A stretch of DNA of 21,378 nt, from positions 1 to 21,378 of the forward strand of contig JAXGTD010000071.1 in the NCBI GenBank assembly GCA_040775095.1, read 5' to 3'. Each line of letters opens with the position of its first letter. Position 1 is the stretch's first letter. This DNA is from JAXGTD01 sp040775095. GTDB taxonomy: Bacteria; Pseudomonadota; Gammaproteobacteria; Chromatiales; Chromatiaceae. The position numbers and the translations under genes were made by a program. The notes under the pieces are model-generated. The model did no database searches. It was given only the letters and a program-made list of their open reading frames with translations, and was not told the origin of the DNA. Positions 13,669 to 21,378 of this stretch are shown here, piece by piece.

Positions 13669-14250
13669 CTACCGATCGCCGTCGTGGATGGTGACGCAAT
13701 AGCGCCGCCCCGGTCCGTCCATGCGCAGAATGTCGCCACTGCGCAGGGTGAAATTACCGGTGGCGCGGTCGCGATAATAGAGTCGCAGCGACTCCTCGAT
13801 CACCGGAAAGGCGATCTGATCCCAGGGGATCCGCGACTCCTCGTACAGCTCCACTTCCAGACTCTCGGCGCCGGGACCAAAATCCAGGTCCAGCAACCGG
13901 GCACGAAAGAGCATGTAGACCTGGTTGATGTGGGGCAGATTGAACAGGGCGTACAGACGGCCGACCTCCACGCGGGCATGGGCCTCCTCGAGCGTCTCGC
14001 GGGCGGCGCCCTGCTGCAGCGTCTCGGCGTTCTCCATGAACCCCGCGGGCAGTGTCCAGAGCCCGTGCCGCGGCTCGATGGCACGCTTGCACAGCAGGAT
14101 GCGCTCTTCCCACTCGGGAATGCAGCCGACAACGATCTTGGGATTCTGATAGTGGATGGTGCCGCAGTCGCGGCACACGTGACGCGGCATGTTGTCGCCA
14201 TTGGGCACGACGAGCTGAACCGGCGCACCGCAGTCGCTGCAATATTTCAT
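13669..14250 (-). CDS. Nudix hydrolase with N-terminal zinc ribbon
   Basis: 193 residues. The N-terminal zinc ribbon has C4-x2-C7 and C26-x2-C29, followed by HYQNPKIVVGCIPEW. This layout is seen in NudC-like and ADP-ribose/NADH-type Nudix enzymes. The Nudix box is at 70-92: G70, E76, R84, E85, E88 and E89 are all present, so the metal-binding glutamates are intact. The usual glycine after EE-x is H91 and the position after R-E is T86, so the box is slightly off consensus. Substrate is unknown; a nucleoside diphosphate linked to a small group is typical. ATG 14250 starts at the expected MKYCSDCG, with only a weak GAGA-type ribosome site. It reads in the same direction as the spondin gene, 157 bases upstream of it, and is probably an independent unit. 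Confidence 0.88.
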   Translation of the reverse strand: MKYCSDCGAPVQLVVPNGDNMPRHVCRDCGTIHYQNPKIVVGCIPEWEERILLCKRAIEPRHGLWTLPAGFMENAETLQQGAARETLEEAHARVEVGRLYALFNLPHINQVYMLFRARLLDLDFGPGAESLEVELYEESRIPWDQIAFPVIEESLRLYYRDRATGNFTLRSGDILRMDGPGRRYCVTIHDGDR

Positions 14251-14764
14251 CTCGGCTTGTTCTCTTGCTGTCAGTCCTCGCCCGCCCGGCTATGATCTGG
14301 GTCAGACGCCATAGGGGATCAGCGCCGGATGCCACGGGCGCGCCGTCAGCACTGGAGATGCGTCCGAGGCAGGGCTTTGTCCAGGTAGACGCCGACCCGA
14401 GGACACGATTTTCGATTCGCCGCATGTTCAGTCGCCTGGGTGACGGAACCCGCCGGGCCTTCGATGGCCGGACCGGCGTGTCGCTTGTTGGCATTGGTGG
14501 CTGCCCATGTCAACATGGCCCCTTCGACCTCGTCACCGACTGCGCGCACGGCGCCATGTGGGCCGGGGAGGGTCCAGTCTAATCCGGCCCAGGATAGGGT
14601 GCTCCGCTCGCAACCCGGGACGCGCGGAAATAGGGTCGGCGTCTCCCGCGACGCGCGGACCTGTTGCCATTGCCCGTCGCGTAAGCGACCGCAGATGTAG
14701 GGAAGCGGGTCCGCGTTGTCTTTAAAACACCAGCAAATTCATCGCAGGAATTGTCCCAACCGCA
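14251..14764. other. Divergent intergenic gap between Nudix gene and glgX
   Basis: 514 bases that should contain promoters for both divergent genes. It holds a partial repeat copy D (14404-14480), a direct repeat GACGCGCGGA (about 14619 and 14652), and a small perfect hairpin GTCGC-GTAA-GCGAC near 14677-14690. No promoter pair is convincing. I see no gene. Confidence 0.5.
14404..14480 (+). repeat. Composite hairpin repeat, copy D (partial: H3-H4)
   Basis: H3: GTTCAGTC/GACGGAAC at 14426-14449, one mismatch, around the loop GCCTGGGT (copy A has GCTTGGGT). H4: starts GCCGGGCC at 14452-14459 with loop TTCGAT and a GGCCGG arm that is partly disrupted. TTCAGTCGC then CTGGGTGAC and CCGGGCCTTC-ATGGCC follow copy A closely. 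H1 and H2 are absent or unrecognisable. Confidence 0.7.
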
Positions 14765-16834
14765 ATGAACTACCCCATTCAGACTGGCAACTGGGATCTG
14801 GCCGGCAGCAACTTTGTCAACGGCGGCGTGAACTTCTGCTGTTTTTCGCGCTTGGCGTCCCGCGTGGAGTTGCTGCTGTTCGAGCATGACGACAGCCCGG
14901 AGCCGTTTCAGATCGTCCAACTCGATCCACGCCTGCACCGGACATTCTTTTTTTGGCACGTCATGGTCGAGGGACTGCCGGACGGCACCTACTACGGCTG
15001 GCGCGTAGACGGGCCGGGAGAGACCCGGGAGACCGGCTCGCGCATCGACCGCGAAAAGCTGCTGCTCGATCCCTGGGGCAAGACCGTCAGTGATCGCCTC
15101 TGGGACCGTACCCGCGCGAGTCTCCCGGGCGACAACGTCGCCAGCGCAATGCGCTCGCAAGTCGTGCGGGATCATTACGACTGGGGCGATGACCAACACT
15201 GCCACATGCCGCTGAATCAGGCGGTGATCTACGAGATGCATGTCGGGGGCTTCACCCGGCACGCCTCCGCCGGCACCGCGCACCCGGGGACCTTCCGCGC
15301 GGTGATCGAGAAGATCCCCTACCTGCGCGACCTTGGGGTCACGCACGTCGAGCTGCTCCCGGTCATGGCGTTCGATCGGCAGGACGTACCACCGAAGACG
15401 GCGGCGCTTGGCCTGGAGAACTACTGGGGCTATAGCACGCATAGCTTTTTCGCGCCGCACCCGGGCTACAGCGTGGACCCCACGCGGGCCCGCGACGAGT
15501 TCCGCGATATGGTCAAGGCCCTGCACCAGGCGGGCATCGGGGTGATTCTCGATGTGGTGTTCAACCACACCGCCGAGGGCGACGCCGACGGCCCGACCAT
15601 CAGCTTCAAGGGATTCGGCAACGAGATCTTCTATCACATCGACTTCATCGACCACAGCCTCTACCGCGATTACACCGGCTGCGGCAACACGGTCAACTGC
15701 AACCACCCGCTCGTGACCCGCTACCTGATCGATTGCCTCCACTACTGGGCACACGACATGCACGTGGACGGGTTCCGCTTCGACCTCGCCAGCGCGATGG
15801 CCCGTGGCGAGGACGGCAAGCCGCAGCACCACGCGCCGATTCTGTGGTCCATCGAGCTGTCCCCGGAGCTGGGGCGCGCGCACATCATCGCCGAAGCCTG
15901 GGATGCCGCCGGGCTCTACCAGGTGGGGGACTTCCCGGGTTTCCGCTGGGCCGAATGGAACGGACGCTACCGCGACGTCATCCGTGCCTTCGTGTGCGGT
16001 ACCGACGGAATCGTCCCCGAGGTCGCCACCCGCATCGCCGGCTCCAGCGACCTGTACGAATCACGCGGACGTCGGCCCGCCAACTCCATCAACTTCGTCA
16101 CCTGCCATGACGGGTTCAGCCTCGCCGATCTGGTCAGCTACGATCGCAAGCACAACCAGGCCAATGGCGAGAACAATCGCGACGGGCACGACCACAACCT
16201 GAGCTGGAACTGTGGCGTTGAGGGCCTCGCGCAAGACCCAGCCGTACTCGAGCTGCGCGAACGCCAGGCGAAGAACCTCATCGCCATCCTGCTCCTGAGC
16301 CAGGGTGTGCCCATGCTGCTCGCGGGCGACGAGGTACTGCACAGCAAGCAGGGCAACAACAATACCTACTGCCAGAACAACGAGCTCACCTGGTTCGATT
16401 GGGGATTGCTGGACAAACAGCGCACGATGCTGGACTTCACCAAGGGTATGATCGCGTTTCGTCGGCGCCACCGGACCCTGCACCGCGAGCGTTTCCTGAC
16501 CGGCCAGCCGGATACCGAATCCGGCCTGCCCGATATCCACTGGCATGGCCTCGAGCTCGATGCCCCCGGCTGGGACGAGACCAGCAATCGGGCGCTGGCC
16601 TTCACGCTGGCGGGCCTCGGCCCCAACGAGGAGCACCTGCACGTCATGCTCAACATGTGGGACGATGGGCGCAGCTTCGCGATACCCCAGATCCCGGGCC
16701 GGCGCTGGTATCTGGCGGTGAGCACGGCCGCGCGGCCAGCCATCCCACCGGTACACGAGCAACCGCCCGTGGACGGCCCGCGTCACTATCTGATCGCCCG
16801 CAGCGTCGTCGTGCTGGAGTCGCGTATCGCGTGA
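14765..16834 (+). CDS. glgX: Glycogen debranching enzyme GlgX (GH13 isoamylase type)
   Basis: 689 residues. An N-terminal CBM48-like domain (about 8-110; GGVNFCCFSRLASRVELLLFE, GTYYGWRVDGP) precedes a GH13 barrel. Region I is VVFNHTAEG (264-272), region II DGFRFDLAS with nucleophile D340, region III IIAEAWDA with acid/base E377, and region IV FVTCHDGFSL with D449. YEMHVGGFT and LLLSQGVPMLLAGDE are typical of GlgX/TreX. It hydrolyses alpha-1,6 branches in glycogen that phosphorylase has trimmed, in the cytoplasm. ATG 14765 fits the family start, but the nearest ribosome-like site (AGGAA, 14746-14750) is 14 bases away, which is long. It leads a same-strand set with gnd and zwf (85- and 132-base gaps), linking glycogen breakdown to the oxidative pentose phosphate route. 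Confidence 0.93.
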   Translation: MNYPIQTGNWDLAGSNFVNGGVNFCCFSRLASRVELLLFEHDDSPEPFQIVQLDPRLHRTFFFWHVMVEGLPDGTYYGWRVDGPGETRETGSRIDREKLLLDPWGKTVSDRLWDRTRASLPGDNVASAMRSQVVRDHYDWGDDQHCHMPLNQAVIYEMHVGGFTRHASAGTAHPGTFRAVIEKIPYLRDLGVTHVELLPVMAFDRQDVPPKTAALGLENYWGYSTHSFFAPHPGYSVDPTRARDEFRDMVKALHQAGIGVILDVVFNHTAEGDADGPTISFKGFGNEIFYHIDFIDHSLYRDYTGCGNTVNCNHPLVTRYLIDCLHYWAHDMHVDGFRFDLASAMARGEDGKPQHHAPILWSIELSPELGRAHIIAEAWDAAGLYQVGDFPGFRWAEWNGRYRDVIRAFVCGTDGIVPEVATRIAGSSDLYESRGRRPANSINFVTCHDGFSLADLVSYDRKHNQANGENNRDGHDHNLSWNCGVEGLAQDPAVLELRERQAKNLIAILLLSQGVPMLLAGDEVLHSKQGNNNTYCQNNELTWFDWGLLDKQRTMLDFTKGMIAFRRRHRTLHRERFLTGQPDTESGLPDIHWHGLELDAPGWDETSNRALAFTLAGLGPNEEHLHVMLNMWDDGRSFAIPQIPGRRWYLAVSTAARPAIPPVHEQPPVDGPRHYLIARSVVVLESRIA

Positions 16835-16919
16835 GCCAGACGCCTGCTGCCCGTTCGCGCCCCAGGCGCGTAGAGCGCATCGACCTCGCCAAACACCCGC
16901 AACCCTGAGGAGACCCGCC

Positions 16920-17936
16920 ATGCAACTTGGAATGATTGGACTCGGCCGCATGGGCGCGAACATGGTCCAGCGACTGATGCGCGCCGGCCACGAATGCGTC
17001 GTCTACGACACCGCCGCGGAGTCCGTCGCGGCCCTGGCGAAACAGGGCGCCATCGGCACCACCGACATCGCCGAATTCTGTGCCCGGCTGACCAAACCCC
17101 GCGCGGCATGGATCATGGTGCCAGCAGCGGTGGTGGACAAGGTCATCGACCAGCTGTTGCCGCACCTGGAGGCCGGCGACATCATCATCGACGGGGGCAA
17201 TTCCTACTACAAGGACGACATCCGCCACGCCAGGCGGCTGGCCGATTCCGGTGTCCGTTTCATCGATTGCGGCACCAGCGGTGGTGTGTGGGGGCTGGAG
17301 CGGGGTTATTGTCTGATGATCGGCGGTGACACCGACGCCGTCGAGCACCTGGACCCGGTCTTCGGCGCGCTCGCCCCCGGCGCCGGCGACATCGAACGAA
17401 CCAAGGGGCGCGCCGGCGAGCACGAGCGCGCCGAGCTTGGCTATCTGCACTGTGGCCCCAGCGGTGCCGGGCACTTCGTCAAGATGGTCCATAACGGCAT
17501 CGAGTACGGCCTGATGGCGGCCTATGCCGAGGGCTTCAACATCCTCAAGCACGCCGGTGTCGGTCGCGCGGACCATAGCATCGACGCGGAGACGGCCCCC
17601 CTGTCCGACCCACAGTACTACCAGTACGAGATCGATGTCGCCCGCGTCGCCGAGGTCTGGCGCCGCGGCAGCGTGGTCGCCTCCTGGCTGCTCGACCTGT
17701 CCGCCAACGCATTGTTCGAGGACCCCGATCTGAAGACCTTCGGCGGCCGCGTCTCCGATTCCGGCGAGGGGCGCTGGACCAGCATTGCCGCAATCGAGAC
17801 GGGTGCGCCGTCGCCGGTCCTGACCGCGGCGCTGTACGAGCGCTTCACCTCGCGCGGCGAGGGGGACTTCGCCGACCAGCTGCTCTCGGCGATGCGCTAC
17901 CAGTTTGGCGGGCACCATGAGAAGCCCGAGTCCTGA
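16920..17936 (+). CDS. gnd: 6-phosphogluconate dehydrogenase, short (YqeC-like) type
   Basis: 338 residues, against about 470 for the classical enzyme, so it belongs to the short group. The Rossmann motif GLGRMGANM (7-15) ends its second strand in VYD: Asp30 there favours NAD+ over NADP+ (classical NADP enzymes have an Asn-Arg pair), an inference from residue type. IIIDGGNSYYKDD is at 88-100, GGVWGLERGYCLMIGG at 121-136, and the catalytic segment GHFVKMVHNGIEYG at 184-197 contains Lys188. It oxidatively decarboxylates 6-phosphogluconate to ribulose-5-phosphate. GAGGAG (16907-16912), 7 bases ahead of ATG 16920, is a strong ribosome site. It follows glgX by 85 bases and precedes zwf. Confidence 0.93.
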   Translation: MQLGMIGLGRMGANMVQRLMRAGHECVVYDTAAESVAALAKQGAIGTTDIAEFCARLTKPRAAWIMVPAAVVDKVIDQLLPHLEAGDIIIDGGNSYYKDDIRHARRLADSGVRFIDCGTSGGVWGLERGYCLMIGGDTDAVEHLDPVFGALAPGAGDIERTKGRAGEHERAELGYLHCGPSGAGHFVKMVHNGIEYGLMAAYAEGFNILKHAGVGRADHSIDAETAPLSDPQYYQYEIDVARVAEVWRRGSVVASWLLDLSANALFEDPDLKTFGGRVSDSGEGRWTSIAAIETGAPSPVLTAALYERFTSRGEGDFADQLLSAMRYQFGGHHEKPES

Positions 17937-17999
17937 ACCCGCTCGACGTCGGCGTAGGGGCTACTCCAGCGCTGGCGAGATCAATCCCGGCCTCTCTCT

Positions 18000-18026
18000 T
18001 CGGGTGGACCGGACCGGTCCGCCCGA
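18000..18026 (+). other. Strong hairpin between gnd and zwf
   Basis: TCGGGTGGACCG (18000-18011) pairs with CGGTCCGCCCGA (18015-18026) over 12 positions, eleven Watson-Crick and one G-U, with loop GAC. It sits 42 bases before the zwf start and lacks a T-run, so it is not a classic terminator. It could stabilise or process the message between the two genes, or adjust expression. Confidence 0.6.
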
Positions 18027-18068
18027 GCATTTCGACCCTGCTCAACGCGCAATCCGAGGGATTCGACC

Positions 18069-19631
18069 ATGTCGTTGATGAAGACTGACTATACCGAGGC
18101 GCCCCCCGCCCCACCCAACGTGATGATCATCTTCGGTGCCGGCGGCGACCTGACCCGGCGCAAGCTGATCCCGTCGCTCTATCACCTGTGCAACGCCCAG
18201 TTGCTGGCCGACAGCTTCGCGGTGCTCGGGCTCGATCGGCTGGACCTGGACGACGAGAGCTTCCGCAGCCATGTCGCCGATCAGATCAGCGAGCATGTCG
18301 GCGAGGTGTTCGACCCGGCGGTGTGGGAGCGCCTGGTGCAGCGTATCCACTATATGAAGATCGATATGCTTGACGGCGCCGACTACGAACACCTGTGCGA
18401 ACGCCTGGGCCAGATCGATGCGGAGCGCGCCACCGACGGCAACTACCTGTTCTATCTTGCGGTGCCGCCGAGCCTGTTTGGCAGCGTCACCGACCACCTC
18501 GGCGAGGTCGGCCTGCTGCACGAGACCGAGGACGACTGGCGCCGGCTCATCATCGAGAAGCCCTTCGGCCACGACCTGGAAACCGCGGTCGCGCTGAACA
18601 AGGAGCTGCACCGCAACATGGATGAAGACCAGATCTACCGCATCGATCATTATCTGGGTAAGGAGACGGTGCAGAACATCATGGTGTTCCGCTTCGCCAA
18701 TGGTTTCATCGAGCCGTTGTGGAACCGTCATCACATCGACCACGTCCAGATCACCGTGGCCGAGTCGGTCGGTGTCGAGCACCGCGGCGCTTACTACGAG
18801 GAGGCCGGCGCGCTGCGAGACATGATCCCGAACCACCTGCTGGTGCTGCTCGGGTTCCTCGCCATGGAGCCGCCCAACTCGTTCGAGTCTCAGGCCGTGC
18901 GCGAGGAGATCAACAAGGTGCTCGACGCCATCCAGCCACTGGCCCCCGAGCAGGTGCTGACCCACGCGGTGCGCGGCCAGTACGGTGCCGGCACCATGCC
19001 CGATGGCGAGCAGGTGCCGGCGTATCGCTCGTCACCCGGCGTCGACCCCAAGTCCCAGCGCGAGACCTTTGCCGCGCTGAAGCTGACCATGGACAACTGG
19101 CGCTGGGCCGGCGTGCCCTTCTACCTGCGCACCGGCAAGCGGCTGACCGCGCAATACACCGAGATCGCGATCCAGTTCAGACGGGCGCCGACCATCATGT
19201 TCAAGGACACCGAGGTCGACGAGCTCGACCCGGACATGCTGGTGCTCCGTATCCAGCCCAACGAGGGCATTCAGATGAGCTTTGGCGCCAAGATCCCCGG
19301 GCCGACCATGCAGGTCGGTACCGTGAACATGGATTTCTGCTACGAAGACTACTTTGGCAACAAGCCGGCGACCGGCTACGAGACCCTGATCTACGACTGC
19401 ATGAACGGGGACGCGACGTTGTTCAAGCATGCCGACACGGTCGAGAAGGGCTGGGAGATCGTCCAGTCGGTGATGGACGTCTGGAGCGCCCTGCCGCCGC
19501 GCGACTTCCCCAACTACGCGGCCGGCACCTGGGGCCCAGCCGCCGCGGGGGACCTCACCAAGAACGACGGTCGCCTGTGGCGGCGGATCGAGACACCCCG
19601 CGCACACAACGGAGGCGCCCGATCGGGCTGA
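18069..19631 (+). CDS. zwf: Glucose-6-phosphate 1-dehydrogenase
   Basis: 520 residues, near the usual 490-515. The nucleotide-binding motif is FGAGGDLTRRKL (22-33), with Gly where most have Ser (GASGDL). IIEKPFGHDL (161-170), the substrate signature RIDHYLGKE (191-199), and DMIPNHLLVLL with the likely catalytic base His256 are all present, as are FYLRTGKRL and YETLIYDCMNGD. It converts glucose-6-phosphate to 6-phosphogluconolactone, usually making NADPH. ATG 18069 has GAGGG 8 bases upstream; Met4 is a weaker alternative. It lies 132 bases after gnd on the same strand. No 6-phosphogluconolactonase gene is in the window. Confidence 0.95.
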   Translation: MSLMKTDYTEAPPAPPNVMIIFGAGGDLTRRKLIPSLYHLCNAQLLADSFAVLGLDRLDLDDESFRSHVADQISEHVGEVFDPAVWERLVQRIHYMKIDMLDGADYEHLCERLGQIDAERATDGNYLFYLAVPPSLFGSVTDHLGEVGLLHETEDDWRRLIIEKPFGHDLETAVALNKELHRNMDEDQIYRIDHYLGKETVQNIMVFRFANGFIEPLWNRHHIDHVQITVAESVGVEHRGAYYEEAGALRDMIPNHLLVLLGFLAMEPPNSFESQAVREEINKVLDAIQPLAPEQVLTHAVRGQYGAGTMPDGEQVPAYRSSPGVDPKSQRETFAALKLTMDNWRWAGVPFYLRTGKRLTAQYTEIAIQFRRAPTIMFKDTEVDELDPDMLVLRIQPNEGIQMSFGAKIPGPTMQVGTVNMDFCYEDYFGNKPATGYETLIYDCMNGDATLFKHADTVEKGWEIVQSVMDVWSALPPRDFPNYAAGTWGPAAAGDLTKNDGRLWRRIETPRAHNGGARSG

Positions 19632-19774
19632 CGGGTCCGCGCCATCGCGGGATTGTCGCCGGCGCCGCGGGCAACCCGTCGATGCGCCAGCGCGGATCGA
19701 CGACCAACGGTGCTCGCCCGCCCCCGATGGGCTCAGGGGGTAGATCGCAACGATGCCAAATACGGGTGCCGGTC

Positions 19775-21082
19775 CTACAGCGCGCGCGTGATCAGGCCGA
19801 GTGACGGGTCCCCGCCTGGCAGCGGGAGGCGCACCTGCCATCCGGAGCCGGGGGCCGCGTCGATGGCCCCTCCTTCCCGGTCGCTCAGGCGCTCGAGCCG
19901 GAAGCGATGGTTTCCGCGTGGGGTCATCAGCTCGAGCGTATCCCCGACCGCGAAGTGGTTCTTCACCTCCACGTCGGCCAGGCCGGTGACGGCGTCGTAG
20001 GCCGTGACCTCGCCGACGAAGATCTGGCGCTGATTGCGCGAGGCGCCGTCGTCATAGTTCTGAAGCGCGGACGGCGCATGACGCCGATAGAAGCCCTCGG
20101 TATAGCCGCGGTTGGCCAGCCCCTCCAGATCCGTCAGCAGTGCAGGTGAAAAAGGCCGTCCGGCCAGGGCATCGTCGATGGCCTGCCGATATACCTGGGT
20201 GGTACGCGCGGTGTAGTAGTTGGACTTGGTCCGCCCCTCGATCTTCAGACAATCGATGCCCATCGCGGTGAGCCGCCCGACATGCTCCACCGCGCGCAGA
20301 TCCTTGGCATTCATGATGTAGGTGCCGTTCTCGTCCTCGAACACCGGCATGTACTCGCCGGGGCGCTGCGCCTCTTCCAACAGCCAGACCTGGTCGGCGT
20401 CTGGATGGCGTTCGCTGCGCCCGTTGCCCGGATCCATGGGCCCCTGGGGTTGGCCGGCGCGGTATTCCCAGCGGCAGGCATTGGTGCAGGTACCCTGGTT
20501 GGCGTCGCGGTGGTTCAGATAGCCCGACAGCAGGCAGCGCCCGGAGTACGCGATGCACAGCGCACCATGGACGAATACCTCCAGCTCCATGTCCGGACAG
20601 GCGTCGCGAATCCCGGCAATCTCATCCAGCGAGAGCTCGCGCGAGAGGATCACGCGCGCGATCCCCTGGCGCTGCCAGAAGCGTACGGCCTCGGCGTTCA
20701 TCGTATTGGCCTGCACCGACAGGTGAATCGGCAGCGACGGCCAATGCTCGCGCACCAGCAGGATCAGTCCCGGGTCGGCCATGATCAGCGCGTCGGGGCC
20801 CAGCGCCACCGCCGGCGCGATATCGTCGAGGAAGGTCTTCAACTTGGCGCCGTGTGGCATCAGGTTCGCGGTCAGGTAGAAATGTCGACCGCGCGCATGG
20901 GCCTCGGCGATACCGGCCTCGAGATTGGCCGTGTCGAAGTCGTTATTGCGCACCCGTAGGCTGTAGCGCGGCACCCCGGCGTAGACCGCGTCGGCCCCAT
21001 AGGCCAGCGCGTAGCGCAGATTCTTCAACGTGCCGGCCGGTGCCAGCAGCTCCGGGCCGGTGCCGCCCGCCGACGCGCTCAA
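19775..21082 (-). CDS. trhP: tRNA U34 hydroxylation protein TrhP (YegQ), U32 family
   Basis: 435 residues (E. coli TrhP is 453). The opening ELLAPAGTLKNLRYALAYGADAVYAG and the U32 signature LEVFVHGALCIAYSGRCLLSGYLNHRDANQGTC are unmistakable. Cys176, Cys183, Cys199 and Cys203 probably hold an iron-sulfur cluster. A C-terminal small beta domain (about 345-435; IFVGEVTAYDAVTGLADVEVKNHF) follows. In E. coli TrhP is needed for prephenate-dependent 5-hydroxyuridine formation at tRNA position 34. The start is TTG 21082, overlapping the upstream gene's TGA as ATTGA, with GGAG 5 bases upstream; this indicates translational coupling. It converges on zwf, with a 143-base gap lacking an obvious terminator. 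RlhA, a U32 relative for 23S rRNA, is longer and less likely. Confidence 0.9.
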   Translation of the reverse strand: MSASAGGTGPELLAPAGTLKNLRYALAYGADAVYAGVPRYSLRVRNNDFDTANLEAGIAEAHARGRHFYLTANLMPHGAKLKTFLDDIAPAVALGPDALIMADPGLILLVREHWPSLPIHLSVQANTMNAEAVRFWQRQGIARVILSRELSLDEIAGIRDACPDMELEVFVHGALCIAYSGRCLLSGYLNHRDANQGTCTNACRWEYRAGQPQGPMDPGNGRSERHPDADQVWLLEEAQRPGEYMPVFEDENGTYIMNAKDLRAVEHVGRLTAMGIDCLKIEGRTKSNYYTARTTQVYRQAIDDALAGRPFSPALLTDLEGLANRGYTEGFYRRHAPSALQNYDDGASRNQRQIFVGEVTAYDAVTGLADVEVKNHFAVGDTLELMTPRGNHRFRLERLSDREGGAIDAAPGSGWQVRLPLPGGDPSLGLITRAL

Positions 21083-21378
21083 TGCAGCTCCACCTGAAGC
21101 TGGAGCCGCTCGGGACGGCCCAGCAGTGGCTTGCGCAGGACCTCCACCGGCAGCTCCTGCCCTGGCCGGCTGTCCATCAGCGCGATGCGAATATCGGCGT
21201 AGGAGGCGATCAGCTCGTCTCCGACACGCACGATCCGGTCGCCCTCCTTGACGCCGGCGGCCTGTGCGCCACTCTCGCTGGCAAAGCCCTGCACGCCCAG
21301 ACCCTCGCCCTCGGACTCCGTGTCCAGCATCACCCCGAGCATCCCTGTCGCGGGCAGCTCTACACGCCGCGGGTAGAG
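21079..21378 (-). CDS. PDZ-domain protein, C-terminal part (runs off right edge)
   Basis: The last 99 codons are visible; the frame is open to the window edge (LYPRRVELPATGMLGVMLD...), so the true start is outside. A PDZ domain spans most of it: MLGVMLDTESEGEGLGVQGF (peptide-binding strand region), AAGVKEGDRIVRVGDELIASYADIRIALMDSRPGQELPVEVLRK. PDZ domains bind protein C-termini and are common at the ends of periplasmic proteases and ChaN-like lipoproteins. The catalytic or main domain is not in view, so I name no function. Its TGA overlaps the TTG of trhP by 2 bases. Confidence 0.75.
   Translation of the reverse strand, partial: LYPRRVELPATGMLGVMLDTESEGEGLGVQGFASESGAQAAGVKEGDRIVRVGDELIASYADIRIALMDSRPGQELPVEVLRKPLLGRPERLQLQVELH

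Noticed and set aside
14840..16960. Long minus-strand frames opposite glgX
   Set aside because: They are antisense shadows; the plus-strand GH13 motifs are complete and in frame.
1..21378. CRISPR array, tRNA, rRNA, insertion sequence or prophage
   Set aside because: No regularly spaced repeats, no cloverleaf or rRNA-like stretch, and no transposase, integrase or phage protein was found on either strand; the dispersed hairpin repeats are not spaced like CRISPR repeats.

Overview
This is a high-GC, gene-dense chromosomal window. Gene content points to a gammaproteobacterium, most plausibly of the Chromatiales (purple sulfur bacterium-like). The support is a FimV-type LysM domain, a TrhP-type U32 protein, a Kup transporter and a glgX-gnd-zwf cluster. 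No photosynthesis, sulfur or rRNA gene lies here, so the lineage is inference. I see no prophage, transposase, CRISPR array or tRNA.

Layout. 1-253 (-): start of a membrane protein that runs off the left edge. 573-2441 (+): Kup potassium transporter. 2641-4875 (-): a ClcB-type chloride channel protein fused to an N-terminal signal peptide and FimV-like LysM domain. 5392-6261 (-): a GlsB/YeaQ-like membrane region joined to DUF1003. 6377-8725 (-): a large MscS-family mechanosensitive channel. 9516-10202 (-): a secreted YfdX-family protein. 10473-13511 (-): spondin-domain secreted protein, OmpR-type response regulator and sensor kinase in one direction. 13669-14250 (-): zinc-ribbon Nudix hydrolase. 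14765-19631 (+): glgX, a short gnd and zwf. 19775-21378 (-): TrhP (YegQ) with a translationally coupled PDZ-domain protein cut by the right edge.

Functional reading. The left two thirds is rich in envelope and ion/osmotic functions: K+ uptake, Cl- transport, a tension-gated channel, small stress-type membrane domains, secreted YfdX and spondin proteins, and a two-component system. The right third feeds glycogen into the oxidative pentose phosphate pathway: GlgX debranches, Zwf oxidises glucose-6-phosphate, and Gnd oxidises 6-phosphogluconate (probably with NAD+).

Most unusual features. (1) A dispersed, non-coding, multi-hairpin repeat of about 140-185 bp occupies nearly every long intergenic gap: best copies at 2447-2632 and 9371-9510, others at 9232-9360, 5230-5346 (inverted), 14404-14480 and perhaps 341-395 (inverted). 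Copies share order, loop sequence and paired substitutions that keep the stems. (2) The LysM-ClC fusion would tether a chloride channel to peptidoglycan. (3) A minus-strand intrinsic terminator at 9065-9098 preceded by competing hairpins suggests an unannotated structured transcript.
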